From Lasioglossum baleicum (taxonomy: Eukaryota > Arthropoda > Insecta > Hymenoptera > Halictidae): a DNA stretch of 64,000 bases. Below the pieces are notes generated by a model, which saw only the letters and a list, made by a program, of their open reading frames with translations, made no database searches and was not told where the DNA came from. The number at the start of each line of letters is the position of its first letter. Positions within the stretch are counted from its first letter, which is position 1. Positions 22,213 to 32,807 of the stretch are shown here, piece by piece. The stretch covers positions 6,623,239 to 6,687,238 of the forward strand of contig NC_134946.1 of NCBI RefSeq assembly GCF_051020765.1, given 5' to 3'. The translations under genes were made by a program, and so were the position numbers.

Positions 22213-22700
22213 TTACCACTGGAACTACCAACAGTTAAGACGAAGCTATTTCTTCCAAAACTAATCGAAAAATACGTAATACGTCTTTAAAAAATACGTG
22301 ATAATAGAATATTTTTATATTTATTGATTTATTACTATCTTACAAAAGGAATATGGGGCCGAATATGTCTTTGATTATATTTTGTAGTGATAATCTTCCA
22401 GCAGTAGACCCTTCTTTTATTTCTTCCAAACTGGTTCCGTCTGCGGCAATTTCATTTTGATGATCTTGTATACTTTCATTTTTCATCTTCAAAACTTGAA
22501 GGCACACAAACACGTCTTCTTTTACGTAAATTCGTAGACTCCTGAACATTTTCTTTGTCTAGAATCTCATTATCACTATTATCGCTGGAAAGTTCAATTT
22601 CATTTGCTTCTGATTCACTTTCTTCATGCTCATACAATTCGCCATTCTCGATATCAAAGCATTCCGTTGGTATATTGTTCACTTTTTGCGGCAATTCAGA
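22213..22700 (-). pseudogene. piggyBac-like element remnant with transposase N-terminus
   Basis: The left side carries ccactggaactaccaacagt, a decayed version of the cactagaactagcaacagtt terminus seen at 62864. On the minus strand an ORF starting near 22694 has an acidic/serine N-terminal region (SDNSDNEILDKENVQEST). After a frameshift, ADGTSLEEIKEGSTAGR and QNIIKDIFGPI correspond to the region just before the DDE core in piggyBac-like transposases. The frame then ends at 22340 and no catalytic domain follows. The same arrangement, more decayed, lies at 62860-63426, so this is a family of deletion derivatives that keep the coding N-terminus. Confidence 0.65.
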
Positions 22701-22863
22701 GATTTTCAGAGATTTTCTAAAAGATCGTTATGTAAAAAAGAGTTAGATGCAATTCACATAACATCGATGACTATCTTACGTTACATCGCGGCCATGTTTA
22801 TCGTTCTTTTTATCTACGTTCGACTCGACCTTTGAAGCTCAAAAAAATAGTGTCCGTCTACGA

Positions 22864-23044
22864 AAAATGCAAACGAACCACCCCGCGGCTTTTGCGTTTA
22901 TAGAGGATTCGCTGTATTAACGAAAAACACGTACAGTGGACGGATTCTAGTCACGTGGATTGTAGCCACGTTTTGATTGGTCCGTGTTTCATTCATCTCA
23001 GGAATCGCCCCTTTGAACGAGGTACATTTTTAGGATACCCTGTA
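22864..23044. mobile_element. Degraded relative of the 1186-1545 palindromic MITE
   Basis: Shares ccgcggctttt, ttaacgaaaaacacg and gattggtccgtgttt with the element at 1186. It ends at ataccctgta (23044). The left arm is largely gone. Confidence 0.55.
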
Positions 23045-23805
23045 TTTTTTTGTTTAATGCAATTCCGTTTACAGAAATAACACGATCTGCTAGAAACGTA
23101 TAAACAGACTTTTTCAATGACTGAATATTTATTGCGACTGGAGCTGTTGTTTCCTTTCGCTACTGCCGCTGTTCCCCGGTTTTGGACGTTGTGGATGTCC
23201 CCGATATTCCGGAAAAGAAATTCGAAATCACGATGAAACGTGACGGATGAGAGGAAGGAAGGAAGAAACGAAGGGAGAATCGAGACGACGGGGAAGCCCA
23301 TTGTCGGTATATCGCCGGAGCTGTCTTGTCAGCCCATCCATTATTCAAGCCGCGCGACTTACAAGTGCACCATGCCACGCCACGCCATGCCACGCACGGC
23401 GCCTCATTAATTCTTCTTATATGTTTGTTTAATAAAGTCAACTCGTCCGACATCGCGCAAGCCCGCTCGATTCTACCGATATGCTACACAAAAAATAGAG
23501 CATCAAAGAATACCAGAATATCGAGGGATGAGCTCCGCGCAATCAGCCTATGGTACGGTGTTTGCCCGTGACAGGTTTTTGACTTCAAAATGGACACTTA
23601 CACATTCGTTTCGCCTGACTCATTTTCACCAATTCGCCGTGTTCTGCGAATCAAGTTGTTCGATGCAGAGACGCACCTGTAAACTCCTTTAACACTTTCA
23701 CTGCCAAGCTAACAAACCTAAAATTTTATTCAATGGAATAAACAATCTTCACAACAGAGGGCTACGCCATTAGCCGAGCACCGGATATTACCAATTTATT
23801 TAATG
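23045..23805. other. No gene seen
   Basis: Contains a short array of ccacgc/catgcc decamers at 23370-23398. Overlapping ORFs on both strands at 23160-23571 reflect this composition and share no known motif. Confidence 0.3.
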
Positions 23806-24010
23806 ACACAAACTTCCTCATCTTCACCGTGTAGTCTCTCGCAGTGTAATCAAATCACTAAAGAAGCCAACTTTCAGTTGTGGCATCAATAACCAAATTA
23901 TTGAAATCAACACGAAATACTTTCGGTTTCTATCAAATAACAAATGCCAACATTTTATTAAGTTTATCTGAATACCAGCACATGTGGGTATTACGGATAA
24001 CGAGAAAGTA
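23806..24010 (+). pseudogene. LINE RNase H fragment
   Basis: Aligns by eye over about 200 bp with 46121-46315: acaaacttcctcatcttcac, caactttcagttgt, catcaataaccaaattatt and attttattaag all occur in order. The 46121 copy encodes an RNase H TDS motif and GNEKLDSLAQEA, so this is the same domain in decayed form with several stops and frameshifts. It breaks off at 24010. Confidence 0.6.
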
Positions 24011-25019
24011 TGTACGTGTGCTGGTCAAGATCGTTATCGGCCAAAGTCGTTGTCAGTCAAATCTGGAGTCGGTGAAAGCTGTGTCGATGATTTTCATGGT
24101 ACCAGTCGAGCGGAGAACTTCGCAGGACGAAGAGGGGGTAGACGATCTTATTGCGAATGAAACATGCTCGTCTTCTGACGAAAGAGAACTGTATCTGGCA
24201 AGTGTTGCGCTGAACCACGTGGACTGAACCATCGGAAATTCGTTAGAAAGTTCTCGATAAAGCACGACTAGCGCTCGCGTTCGAGAATTCGTACATCGAA
24301 GTTGATTGCGCCGCAAGATACCCCAGCGAAATTTTCAAAATGGCGGGACACAGCGCAGCGCGGTGCCAGCATGTACGTAACATATGCATGCGCGCTGCTC
24401 GGAAACCGCTTTCTGCGTGCATCGCGAAGAGGAACAACCGAACGCATCCACGTCCTGAATCAATGATCGCGGGCCGATAGATGTATTGGACATCGAGTTG
24501 CATAACCACAATCGAAATTTCGAGCCGTCCGCATCGATGCGGAGGACCGCGGATCTCGTGAATTTCCGCGCGACCGGCATTTGAAACTAGAATCGCGAGG
24601 ATATCATATTTTAGTTACAGGCAACCTGGTGCTGATTCAGCCAAGGTCTCACGTGGTTTGGCGGCGCAGGGTGGCTGGGAGGCTGGCGGGATTATATAAC
24701 CGCGGTATTGTATACACTTCCGGTCTGTAGAATTCGAAATTCGACGGGGGGGGGGGCCGTTGACGTGATAAGAGTAAAAACCCCAGCCGGAGCGTCGCGA
24801 CTCGATAAATTACGTTGCGCAGCTGCTGCATTCGCTTCGTTAATGTCCGGCCCGTTCCAATTAATAAATGATAACGGTTTCTTATCCGCGATGAGACTAT
24901 ATCATCCATTGTGCGCCCCTTCTCCATCCATCGTCTTAATTACGGGGCTGTCGTGCGCGTCTTACCTGGCTCACTTCATCGCTTTACCCGCGAGCGAGCA
25001 AACGCGTGGCCCTCTGCCT

Positions 25020-25078
25020 CTCCTGTACTCGCCTGTACTCGCCTGTATCCGCTTGTACCCGCCTGTACCCGCCCGACC
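25020..25078. repeat. Tandem decamer array (cctgtactcg type)
   Basis: About six imperfect 10-bp units (cctgtactcg, cctgtatccg, cttgtacccg, cctgtacccg) follow one another. It is a minisatellite within the CpG-rich block. Confidence 0.75.
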
Positions 25079-25180
25079 CGTGCCCCTGAGTAGATCGTGC
25101 AGATTAAGTCCTCAACGCGTAACACGTAGAGGCGTTAGCACGCCGTGAATTAGCGAGCTTTTAAAGCACCGCTCTGCGAG

Positions 25181-25189
25181 TATAAATAG
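25181..25189 (+). promoter_or_regulatory. TATA-like box
   Basis: tataaatag sits in a GC-rich context (gcgagtataaatagaggccg), the arrangement expected for a TATA-dependent core promoter about 30 bp upstream of a start near 25210. No transcript evidence is available, and AT-rich genomes generate such words by chance. Confidence 0.3.
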
Positions 25190-25515
25190 AGGCCGAGATC
25201 CACAGGCAAAAACCGGGGACGGGGGACAAGCGTAGAAACGTTCTCGCGATTAATCTAAGCTTTTACTCGCTCTCGAACATGTATTTTCAATTTGAATGGA
25301 GAAGGAGCGATTGATCGCGTCTGTATTTCACGGATTTATTCCGCGGCCCGTTTATTCGATGTTGGCTCGAGTTTGCCAAATTTTTATATTGCATTTTTTT
25401 TTCACGGATACTTTACCATGGAATATTCTATACGCTACTGGTGAATACTCTCGAACTACAAAGTGGACCAATAGTTACTATACGGTGTAAAATAATAATC
25501 ACTTTCGACATTCTA

Positions 25516-25756
25516 TTGGACTGGCAAGAAAGTAATTGCGGTATTCTAAGGCGAAATGAAACACAATTTTGTTATTCAATATGTAGCTGTCGCAGCTTTA
25601 TGAAAATAGCCAATATAACTTTATTAAGCTACCAGAAAGATGGCAAAATATCATCGAACAAAATGGAAAATATTTTATCGGTTATATGCAGTTCATTCCT
25701 TAAAGACAATTTTTATTTCACCTTAAAATGGCGAAATTACTTCCTTGCCAACCCAA
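25516..25756 (+). pseudogene. Internally deleted mariner element
   Basis: The left end ttggactggcaagaaagtaa and right end ttacttccttgccaacccaa form mariner-type terminal inverted repeats flanked by TA. Inside, one frame reads LPERWQNIIEQNGKYF, the conserved C-terminal motif of mariner transposases, at about 25627-25675. All upstream transposase, including the DDD catalytic residues, is deleted. Confidence 0.8.
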
Positions 25757-25787
25757 TATACATATATATATGTATACATAGAAATGT

Positions 25788-26072
25788 TTAACCTTTTGCA
25801 CTCCGAATTATTTATCAATTTTGTTGCCAACAACTGCCTGAAATTTACTTCAAAGAACAGTTCCTTGACTCCCACTTATTTCAAACAATTTTGTTTAATA
25901 ATTATATTGAATATACAGCTCTCAAACTTTATTGTAATTTATATTTGTTTTCGACTAAAAATGCGACTTAAATAAATGAAGGAAGAACCAAATACATATA
26001 AAAACACGTTTCATTTACAATTTACCTTCTCTGATGTCGTGACACACTCGACAAAGGAGTGCAAAGGGTTAA
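25788..26072. mobile_element. TTAA-MITE inserted into a second TTAA-MITE
   Basis: The unit starts TTAACCTTTTGCACTCC and ends ggagtgcaaagggTTAA. The flanking sequence (gaaatg before, ttttcgagttaaaatagctc then cgagtgcaaag after, to 26104) is the right end of another copy of the CCCTTTGCACTCGG family. That family has a natural TTAA at this exact point. The younger copy thus landed in a TTAA inside the older copy and duplicated it, which is direct evidence for TTAA targeting. Non-coding. The body of this copy is diverged from the 15056 copy. Confidence 0.75.
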
Positions 26073-26104
26073 TTTTCGAGTTAAAATAGCTCCGAGTGCA
26101 AAGA
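26073..26104. repeat. Right end of host TTAA-MITE
   Basis: Sequence ttttcgagttaaaatagctc followed by cgagtgcaaag matches the right terminus of the family. The rest of this older copy to the left is lost, apart from a few bases before 25788. Confidence 0.65.
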
Positions 26105-26930
26105 TGAGGAATTGGTTTCTTTTCGATTGAAATATTTTTGCCTCGCTGCTACTTTGGACATGATTGAATCAAATAAAGCTGTGGGGCCGAGATAAAAGTG
26201 TTCGCATCGGCAACACATGCAATAATTTTATTGGCCGTATATGTTTGTTGTCAGCTTACACAACACGAGAACGCTGGAACCGCGAGTCTGTCGGTGTCGT
26301 ATCGTTGACAAATTTGCATCTCCTCGCCAACCGGTCCGGGCGCAGAGAATCAAGGAGTAGGTGGCCAAGTAGCGTGACGGATGTTGATCATCCATCAGGA
26401 TCAACGATCCAATCATATTGATGGAGAAATGAATCGCATTCGGTGCGCTATTGTCGGTGGAAATGCGATTCCCCTTTCAGCTTGTCACGAACTTTTTGCA
26501 CTTGATATATCGTCCACGGGGAATCGGCAACGCGAGCGGATAAGAAACGCCTAGGGAAAAAATATAGGTAACGCGATTCTGGTTCTTTCCAACGATTATT
26601 TAAAACTGGAAGATAGCTCGGAAAAACGTGACGGGCCGCCGCGCGGCGTTTCAATGTTTTACATGCTCTACTAGAAAAGGAAAAGTTCGCAGGGTCACTG
26701 AAGGCCTGCGAAAAATACAGTCCAGATCCACCGTTTTAATCTCCTTTTTTTCGCGAGTAATCTTCTTCAACTTTCAAGTGCTATAAACCGTCAGTGATAT
26801 GTACCACACACACAACTTCCATTCAACCGTGTTTCCATTTTTATAACAAGTAGTTGCTCAGGACATAATCGTCACGTTTCAATATATTTACTGTTCAATT
26901 TCATCTAGAACTCTTTATTACCAACCCTTT
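26105..26930. other. No gene seen
   Basis: ORFs 26164-26421 (+) and 26228-26416 (-) overlap on opposite strands without recognisable motifs. No repeat family was recognised. Confidence 0.3.
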
Positions 26931-26931
26931 G

Positions 26932-27165
26932 CACGCGCAGCTATTTTAACTCGACAATTAAACATTTCTTCCGATCCAGAATATTTCCATTCTCAATGAT
27001 TTTTTTAATTTGCTGGATACGAACTTGACATAATACCTCATACAATACTTAAACGTGTAATAATTGATTAAATACCAACATATCTAATAAGGTAAACAAT
27101 ATTTTAGATAATGGTACAGCAATTTTAGTCTTCGAAACTTGGCCGTCACGAGTAAGTAAATCCGA
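26932..27165 (+). mobile_element. TTAA-MITE family, left half only
   Basis: Begins caaccctttgcacgcgcagc and continues tattttaactcgacaattaaacat, cataatacctcatacaata and ggtacagcaattttag, the left arm of the family up to its centre. The right arm is missing, so it was truncated at or near the palindrome centre. Confidence 0.65.
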
Positions 27166-27635
27166 GCGCTGCACTATACTGTGACATCAGAAGTCGCCTT
27201 CGTGTCGTTGTATCGCGTTTCAGACAAAGTTATTGCGATTGTTCTGCAGCCGGGCAAGATCGTTGAAATAAATCTTTGCATTCCATTCTTCGTCGCGTGA
27301 ATAGCCGGCGAATTCAATTTAATTGGATCCTTATTGAATCGGGATTACGGTATTCGCGATCGAAAAAGCGACACGGCTCACGTGGCTCGGGTGTAACAGC
27401 CTCCCGATTATCGTGTTCAATTGTCGTCGCGCTTTTTAATATTAATTCGGCCGCGCGATCTGCAAATTTATTCCCACGAGGCTTTGATCGTTGCCGTGGC
27501 GCAAATAGCCTGGCCGCGCGCAGCTATAGCGCGCCGCGCGTACACCTGCGGTCCACGTTGCGTGTCCGCAGAGGGTGGACGCGCGTTGCAACATTAGTTT
27601 TCGCTATGTTTGCCATTTGATAAATTCCGAACGAG

Positions 27636-28601
27636 GGACACGCGCGTTCGTCGAATTCACGTCGCGTTACCGTGCCGTTGCCGATCGAAGCGCGTCAATA
27701 TTCCCGTGTACCCGTGCTTGCATCCTCTTCGATCAATTGTTATTACGCGAAACATGCCAAACATGCTGCAATCCTCTGTAAAGATCAGGTATTGCCTAGA
27801 AAATACATACGCTGCAGATGTGTATGGACCCTTTCTTTAATAACGATCACCTGGATACAAAGTCGTTAACAGTAGATCCACGAAACACCAGAAGTGACTT
27901 TCAGATTTTTGTTGCAATATACAGGGTGTCTCAGCTGATGGAGGCCACGTAAATATGTACTTTATTTTTAATGGCACAAAAGCAATATTTTTGGCATAAT
28001 TTAAATGGTATCTAAAGAGGAATATCATAGAAGAACAATTTTTTGTCCGGTTATTTTTTCAGTTTTCTCAAGGTCATCGTTATTTTGTATCGGAGAAACT
28101 TATTTTCTCCATCTTGTTGGACACGCGCGTTCGTCGAATTCACGTCGCGTTACCGTGCCGTTGCCGATCGAAGCGCGTCAATATTCCCGTGTACCCGTGC
28201 TTGCATCCTCTTCGATCAATTGTTATTACGCGAAACATGCCAAACATGCTGCAATCCTCTGTAAAGATCAGGTATTGTCTAGAAAATACATACGCTGCAG
28301 ATGTGTATGGACCCTTTCTTTAATAACGATCACCTGGATACAAAGTCGTTAACAGTAGATCCACGAAACACCAGAAGTGACTTTCAGATTTTTGTTGCAA
28401 TATACAGGGTGTCTCAGCTGATGGAGGCCACGTAAATATGTACTTTATTTTTAATGGCACAAAAGCAATATTTTTGGCATAATTTAAATGGTATCTAAAG
28501 AGGAATATCATAGAAGAACAATTTTTTGTCCGGTTATTTTTTCAGTTTTCTCAAGGTCATCGTTATTTTGTATCGGAGAAACTTATTTTCTCCATCTTGT
28601 T
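27636..28601. repeat. 483-bp near-identical tandem duplication
   Basis: Copy 1 (27636-28118) and copy 2 (28119-28601) both begin ggacacgcgcgttcgtcgaa and end atcttgtt. By eye they differ at a single base (attgcc versus attgtc, about 27793 and 28276). Each copy contains unique flanking DNA plus the left arm of a TACAGGGTGTCTCAGCTG MITE. ORFs recur in pairs at a 483-bp offset for that reason. It is a very recent duplication or an assembly artefact. Confidence 0.9.
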
Positions 28602-28847
28602 AATGACTTAAGCATATTCAAATGTATTTTTTCAGCCGCTATAAGAGATGCAATAAAAGAAATAAGTTTTCCCGATAGAAAATAATGATGACCTTGAAAA
28701 AGCTATGAAAAAATAACCGGACAAAAGAAATTGTTCTTCCATGATATTCCTCCTTCGATACCATTTAAGTTATGCCATAAATATTTTTCGCGTCATTAAA
28801 AATAAAGGAGATATTTAGGTGGCCTTCTTCAGCTGAGACACCCTGTA
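28403..28847. mobile_element. Palindromic MITE with TACAGGGTGTCTCAGCTG ends
   Basis: The left arm begins tacagggtgtctcagctgat at 28403. The right arm ends tcagctgagacaccctgta at 28847, with about 195-bp complementary arms (ccggttattttttca, caaggtcatc and others) and a short centre at 28602-28676. TA lies at both ends. The left arm alone is repeated at 27920-28118 by the tandem duplication, which must have followed MITE insertion. Confidence 0.85.
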
Positions 28848-28849
28848 TA

Positions 28850-29215
28850 TTGTATAAAGAGTGTTTCTACGTGCAGAAACAAATCGAAACGAAGGAATCA
28901 CATTTTTTTTGTTTGGCGTATCGTTTTCGAGGACATCGAATTTATTGGATAGGGACCGTCGGACGCGTCTGACTATGATCAACCAATTCTACTTCATGTG
29001 AGCACGCGAACCTGACGGATCTTCAAATTCGATTTTCTCGAAAACAGGAGACGGTAGACAAAAAATATTATTCCTCCTATTCGACTTGTTTTTCCGTGTA
29101 GAACCACCACCATCCAGCCGCTTGTACCATGGATACGGAAATACATTGTACAATGATATCGGAAACACATCTATATCGATAGAGAAGGACAGCGCGTAAA
29201 CGACAAAGAGTGTTG
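28850..29215. other. No gene; fragment of a TACAGGGTG-type repeat
   Basis: Positions 29088-29165 (gtttttccgtgtagaaccac, ttgtaccatggatacggaaa) resemble 39272-39340 and are probably a decayed dispersed repeat. The remainder is unremarkable. Confidence 0.35.
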
Positions 29216-29219
29216 ATCT

Positions 29220-29410
29220 CAATGTTAATGCAAATAGGAAAGTTTTTTATTTTCCATTCTTTGCGATTTTTGAAAAAATTTCTTTCCACATCCTGTATTA
29301 AACTAATTGCTCTAGCTTCCCGAAAGAGTTCAAATCGCATAGTCCAATATTAACAAAGTTATCGTTTCTTCGAGAGCGTCCGAATATATTAATGGGAGTC
29401 ACTATATGTA
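29220..29410. repeat. Dispersed repeat related to 57337-57893
   Basis: tttctttccacatcctgtat, taaactaattgctctagctt, gagttcaaatcgcatag and gagcgtccgaatatatta occur in the same order as in the right arm of the element ending near 57893. Only one arm was seen here. Confidence 0.55.
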
Positions 29411-31550
29411 TAAAAGCATCGGAGAGAATTATATAACCATACAATAAATATAAACCTCCTCGTTTTACTCAGAAATTGTGAACGAAAAAATGTTCTAATC
29501 ACTGCAACCATAAAATAAATCGTAACGCGAGGTTGAAAACCGGTTGACACAGGCATGCATATGGACGAAACGCGACTGGCGTGTCCTAGATCCTTTATCC
29601 TGTCACAGGAAGCACTCGCGACGGAAAAAAGTTTCGCTAATCCCGAGAAAAAGTGGTCGATTCAATCGACTGCTAATTACTTAACGTTAATTAAGAAATT
29701 TCCTGTGACGAGTCACTTAAGACGATTATGCGGGAACACGATTCTTGACCCTAGCATAGTCCGCTGCGAGAGAAACTCGAGCGAAGCGATTCGGTGGAGG
29801 TGTTCCGTGCGTAATTGACGTTCGTGGGAATGGGTCAGGTATTTATATTGTTCCATACGTTAATGTGATCAGCGAATTTACAATTATTCGATAAATGAAA
29901 AGGATGTGGGCACAATGTTCACAGTACTTCGTTGTTTCGTGGAATCTTATTTAACCGGGGTCTTTTCCTCCATTTTCCTTCGCATGTGAATGTTGCACAC
30001 ACACAAATTATATATATATATAGTCTATGATAACAGAATGGTAACAGAAACTTTAATAGGGACATTCTTTGATGTGTTCAACCCCTCACGATATATTCCA
30101 CCATTCGCATTTAAAGTAGAAGTAGAATTGGTATTTTTAAATTTTTCTAATGTTTTACTGTTTTAAGTTACACCTACTTATTATACAAGTAATTACTGAT
30201 GATAGATGATCGTGTTTGGTGTCACATTAATTAGAAAAACGATGCTAATACGTTGGCACAAGTTTTGTAGCAACGAACAAGAGTAAGAAAAAGAATTTTT
30301 TTCCACAAAAATAAGAATCGTTTTAATTTTTTAAATGTTAAAATGCATTTTTCATGTCATTATGTTATGGCTGACCTACTATATTATGACTTCGAGCCCA
30401 TAAATAACGCGAAAATAGTTTCCTCCGACTTTCAGGCCAAATGTACTCCACTGTGCCACGGAGCGAAAAAAAGACAACGATATATTTCCTGATGAAAGAA
30501 CCTGCGGGGCTTACCCCTGAACATTCAAAGGTACCGCGCGACTTACATTCGATCTGCATCTTAATTTTCCGGCATGCGTGTCTCGCTTGTTCGGAACGAC
30601 GCCTCCGCGTCGACCCCGTGGCACTTAAAACTTTAAATATGTTGACTTTAAGTTGGCCGGTGGGGCGCGGTGTAGCGGTGTTACTTCGTTCCGTTGTGGA
30701 ACGGGGCACAAGCTCATCTCGAAGAGCAAATATCAACGTGCCAGTGTCGCGGATGGGCGTCAAGAGGGTTGGAGAAGGTGCGGGGCTGCTGTAGAGACAG
30801 AACGGAACGTTACTTCGTTACTTCGTTACGTCATAGGTTGCGTAACAGGGCAAATCGCTTCCAGGTTTGCGCGCTTATTACGGGGACATAAACGCGTGCG
30901 GGTTCGGATCGGGTTGGGTCGGGTCTCGGGTAACGTCCGCGAAGGGTGAATCGATGCAAAGCTCGGCCCGATAAATCAGTTCACTAAATTGAAGCGGCTG
31001 TTACGTAAAATATCCGCGACACGGCCGGGATAGCGTAATCCGTGGGATGGGAGTTTTATTGACGAAGGAATCGATACCCGGCTGCCGTAAAATCGCTGGG
31101 CGACGATCGCCCCGTGGAAAATTTTTAAGGTGGCAGTCTTCGCTGGCCCAGAAACGATTTTATTGTTCCGCAGGATGTAACGTAAAATATGACTGTGACC
31201 GCGCCGCTAACAATAAGCTTCGATCGCGATAGGGAATCAGAGGCGCAATTTATGTAAACCGTCCGGCTCGGGTGATATTCCTTCGAAGTTACGGCCCCGC
31301 TCTTTATTTATTCGTTTATTGGTGCTTGTTGGCGGAATCTTTATAAAATACGGTATTAGATCGTGCCGATAGCTTTACGAGGGGCAGAGCTTAGTCTAGC
31401 GAAACAAAGGGGGATGACAATATTGATTCGGACCGGTATTATAGAATTTTGTAAAGTATGCCGGTCATTATTTCGTGTAAACACGCCGACGTAACTTTGT
31501 TCGTTAGTCGAACGCATGGAATCGACTCTTGAAAAATATTCTGCAACCCT
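29411..31550. other. No gene seen; CpG-rich from 30380 to 31280
   Basis: Includes a (CA)n-(TA)n tract at 29997-30021 and a decayed GACTGCGGAT-like inner block at 30110-30185 (tctaatgttttactgtttta, cacctactta). Positions 30380-31280 are GC-rich with short direct repeats (cgttacttcgttacttcgtt at 30810) and dual-strand ORFs. A promoter island is possible. No exon was recognised. Confidence 0.3.
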
Positions 31551-31558
31551 ACATATAG

Positions 31559-32483
31559 CAGAGTTGGGCATTAATCGATTAAAATTTTTATCAAGATTGA
31601 TTGATTAATGTGTACGATTAAAAAAGGTAATCATTGAAAAATCGACGATTGATTCAATCGATTGATGAAGCTAATCTTATCGTCAATCGTTGATTAAAAA
31701 ACGAAATCATCGAAAAATCGAAGACTGATTCAATCGATTGATGAAGTTAATCGCCAATCGTTGATTAAGAAAAGGAATCATCGGAAAATCGGAGACTGAT
31801 TCAATCGATTGATGAAGTTAATCGCCAATCGTTGATTAAAAAAAGGAATCATCGGAAAATCGGAGACTGATTCAATCGATTGATGAAGTTAATCGCCAAT
31901 CGTTGATTAAAAAAAGGAATCATCGGAAAATCGGAGACTGATTCAATCGATTGATGAAGTTAATCGCCAATCGTTGATTAAAAAAAGGAATCATCGGAAA
32001 ATCGGAGACTGATTCAATCGATTGATGAAGTTAATCGCCAATCGTTGATTAAAAAAAGGAATCATCGGAAAATCGGAGACTGATTCAATCGATTGATGAA
32101 GTTAATCGCCAATCGTTGATTAAAAAGAGAAATCATCGGGAAAAAACATAAAAGCACGTAAACAGAGTTTGTATTATATACCATATGACAATACACCTGA
32201 ACTCAGTTTACATATTTTTCAGTATTCATATAGTTTTGATTCCGTATTTTATTTCGAAATTTCAGCAGTTAATCATTAATCAATTATCCGATTGACGATT
32301 ACAATTGAAAGGAATGTAATCGTTAATCGCAATAACAACTAAAGCAGAAAAACCATTATTCCCAATTAACGATTAATAGGTATTTAATCGTTGACCGCAA
32401 TTTTTTAGCGACTAAACTAGGAGATTAACGATTGAAGTAGAAATTTATTCGTCAACCGTTGATTCAATTCTTGCCCAACTCTG
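31559..32483. mobile_element. hAT-like element with CAGAGTTGGGCA ends
   Basis: Terminal inverted repeats CAGAGTTGGGCA (31559) and TGCCCAACTCTG (to 32483) are flanked by acatatag and ccgtatag, matching 6 of 8 bases as a decayed 8-bp duplication. The interior consists of atcgattga-type words on both sides, a 71-bp tandem array in the left half, and no transposase. The end sequence and duplication length support hAT. Confidence 0.75.
31590..32140. repeat. 71-bp tandem array inside hAT-like element
   Basis: Units are marked by atgaag at 31665, 31741, 31812, 31883, 31954, 32025 and 32096, an exact 71-bp spacing except for 76 bp at the first step. The core unit contains taatcgccaatcgttgatta and ggaatcatcggaaaatcgga. 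The central units are essentially identical while the outer ones diverge, the pattern expected of unequal exchange. Each unit carries both orientations of aatcgattga, so the array can fold on itself. Confidence 0.9.
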
Positions 32484-32541
32484 CCGTATAGTCACTCGAT
32501 TTACACGTTGCCCGATCTGCTTCACTTACATCAATAATCAT

Positions 32542-32731
32542 TAGACTGCGGATTTTATGAATTTATGAGAAAAATGGGTACATACAATCTAAAACTGTGG
32601 AGGTATTAAAAAGATTTAAGGCCACCAGTATATTAGTTTCACCTTAACAAGAAGAATGACATTTTTATTTGGCTCCTGTGTCTTGCAATCGATGCAAACA
32701 TTTTTTATTTTACATAAAGATCCGCAGCCTG
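32542..32731 (-). mobile_element. GACTGCGGAT-family MITE, reverse copy
   Basis: Begins tagactgcggattttatgaa and ends attttacataaagatccgca then gcct. The inner words ttgcaatcgatgcaaaca and ggctcctgtgtcttgc match the 13331 and 55947 copies. Confidence 0.8.
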
Positions 32732-32770
32732 ATAATAATCATTAATCGCTTGCACCACGATTACTGTGAC

Positions 32771-32807
32771 TAGACCGCGGATCTTTATGCAAAATAAAAA
32801 TTGTCAG
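32771..32807 (+). repeat. GACTGCGGAT-family left-end fragment
   Basis: ctagaccgcggatctttatg then caaaataaaaatt matches the forward left end. Downstream sequence is unrelated, so the copy is truncated. It lies 40 bp from the reverse copy ending at 32731. Confidence 0.65.

Larger units (their letters stand above)
24640..25300. other. CpG-rich block with tandem decamers and TATA box
   Basis: GC-rich DNA including a G-run at 24746-24755, a tandem array at 25020-25078 and a TATA-like box at 25181. It is a plausible promoter neighbourhood for a gene extending to the right, but no exon with recognisable protein was found. ORF 24708-25148 runs through the tandem array and is unsupported. Confidence 0.3.

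Noticed and set aside
27276..28685. Series of ORFs occurring in pairs
   Set aside because: Pairs at a 483-bp offset are copies made by the tandem duplication; none has a motif.
31590..32140. Regular 71-bp repeats as a CRISPR array
   Set aside because: Whole units repeat without unique spacers, and the context is a eukaryotic hAT-like element.
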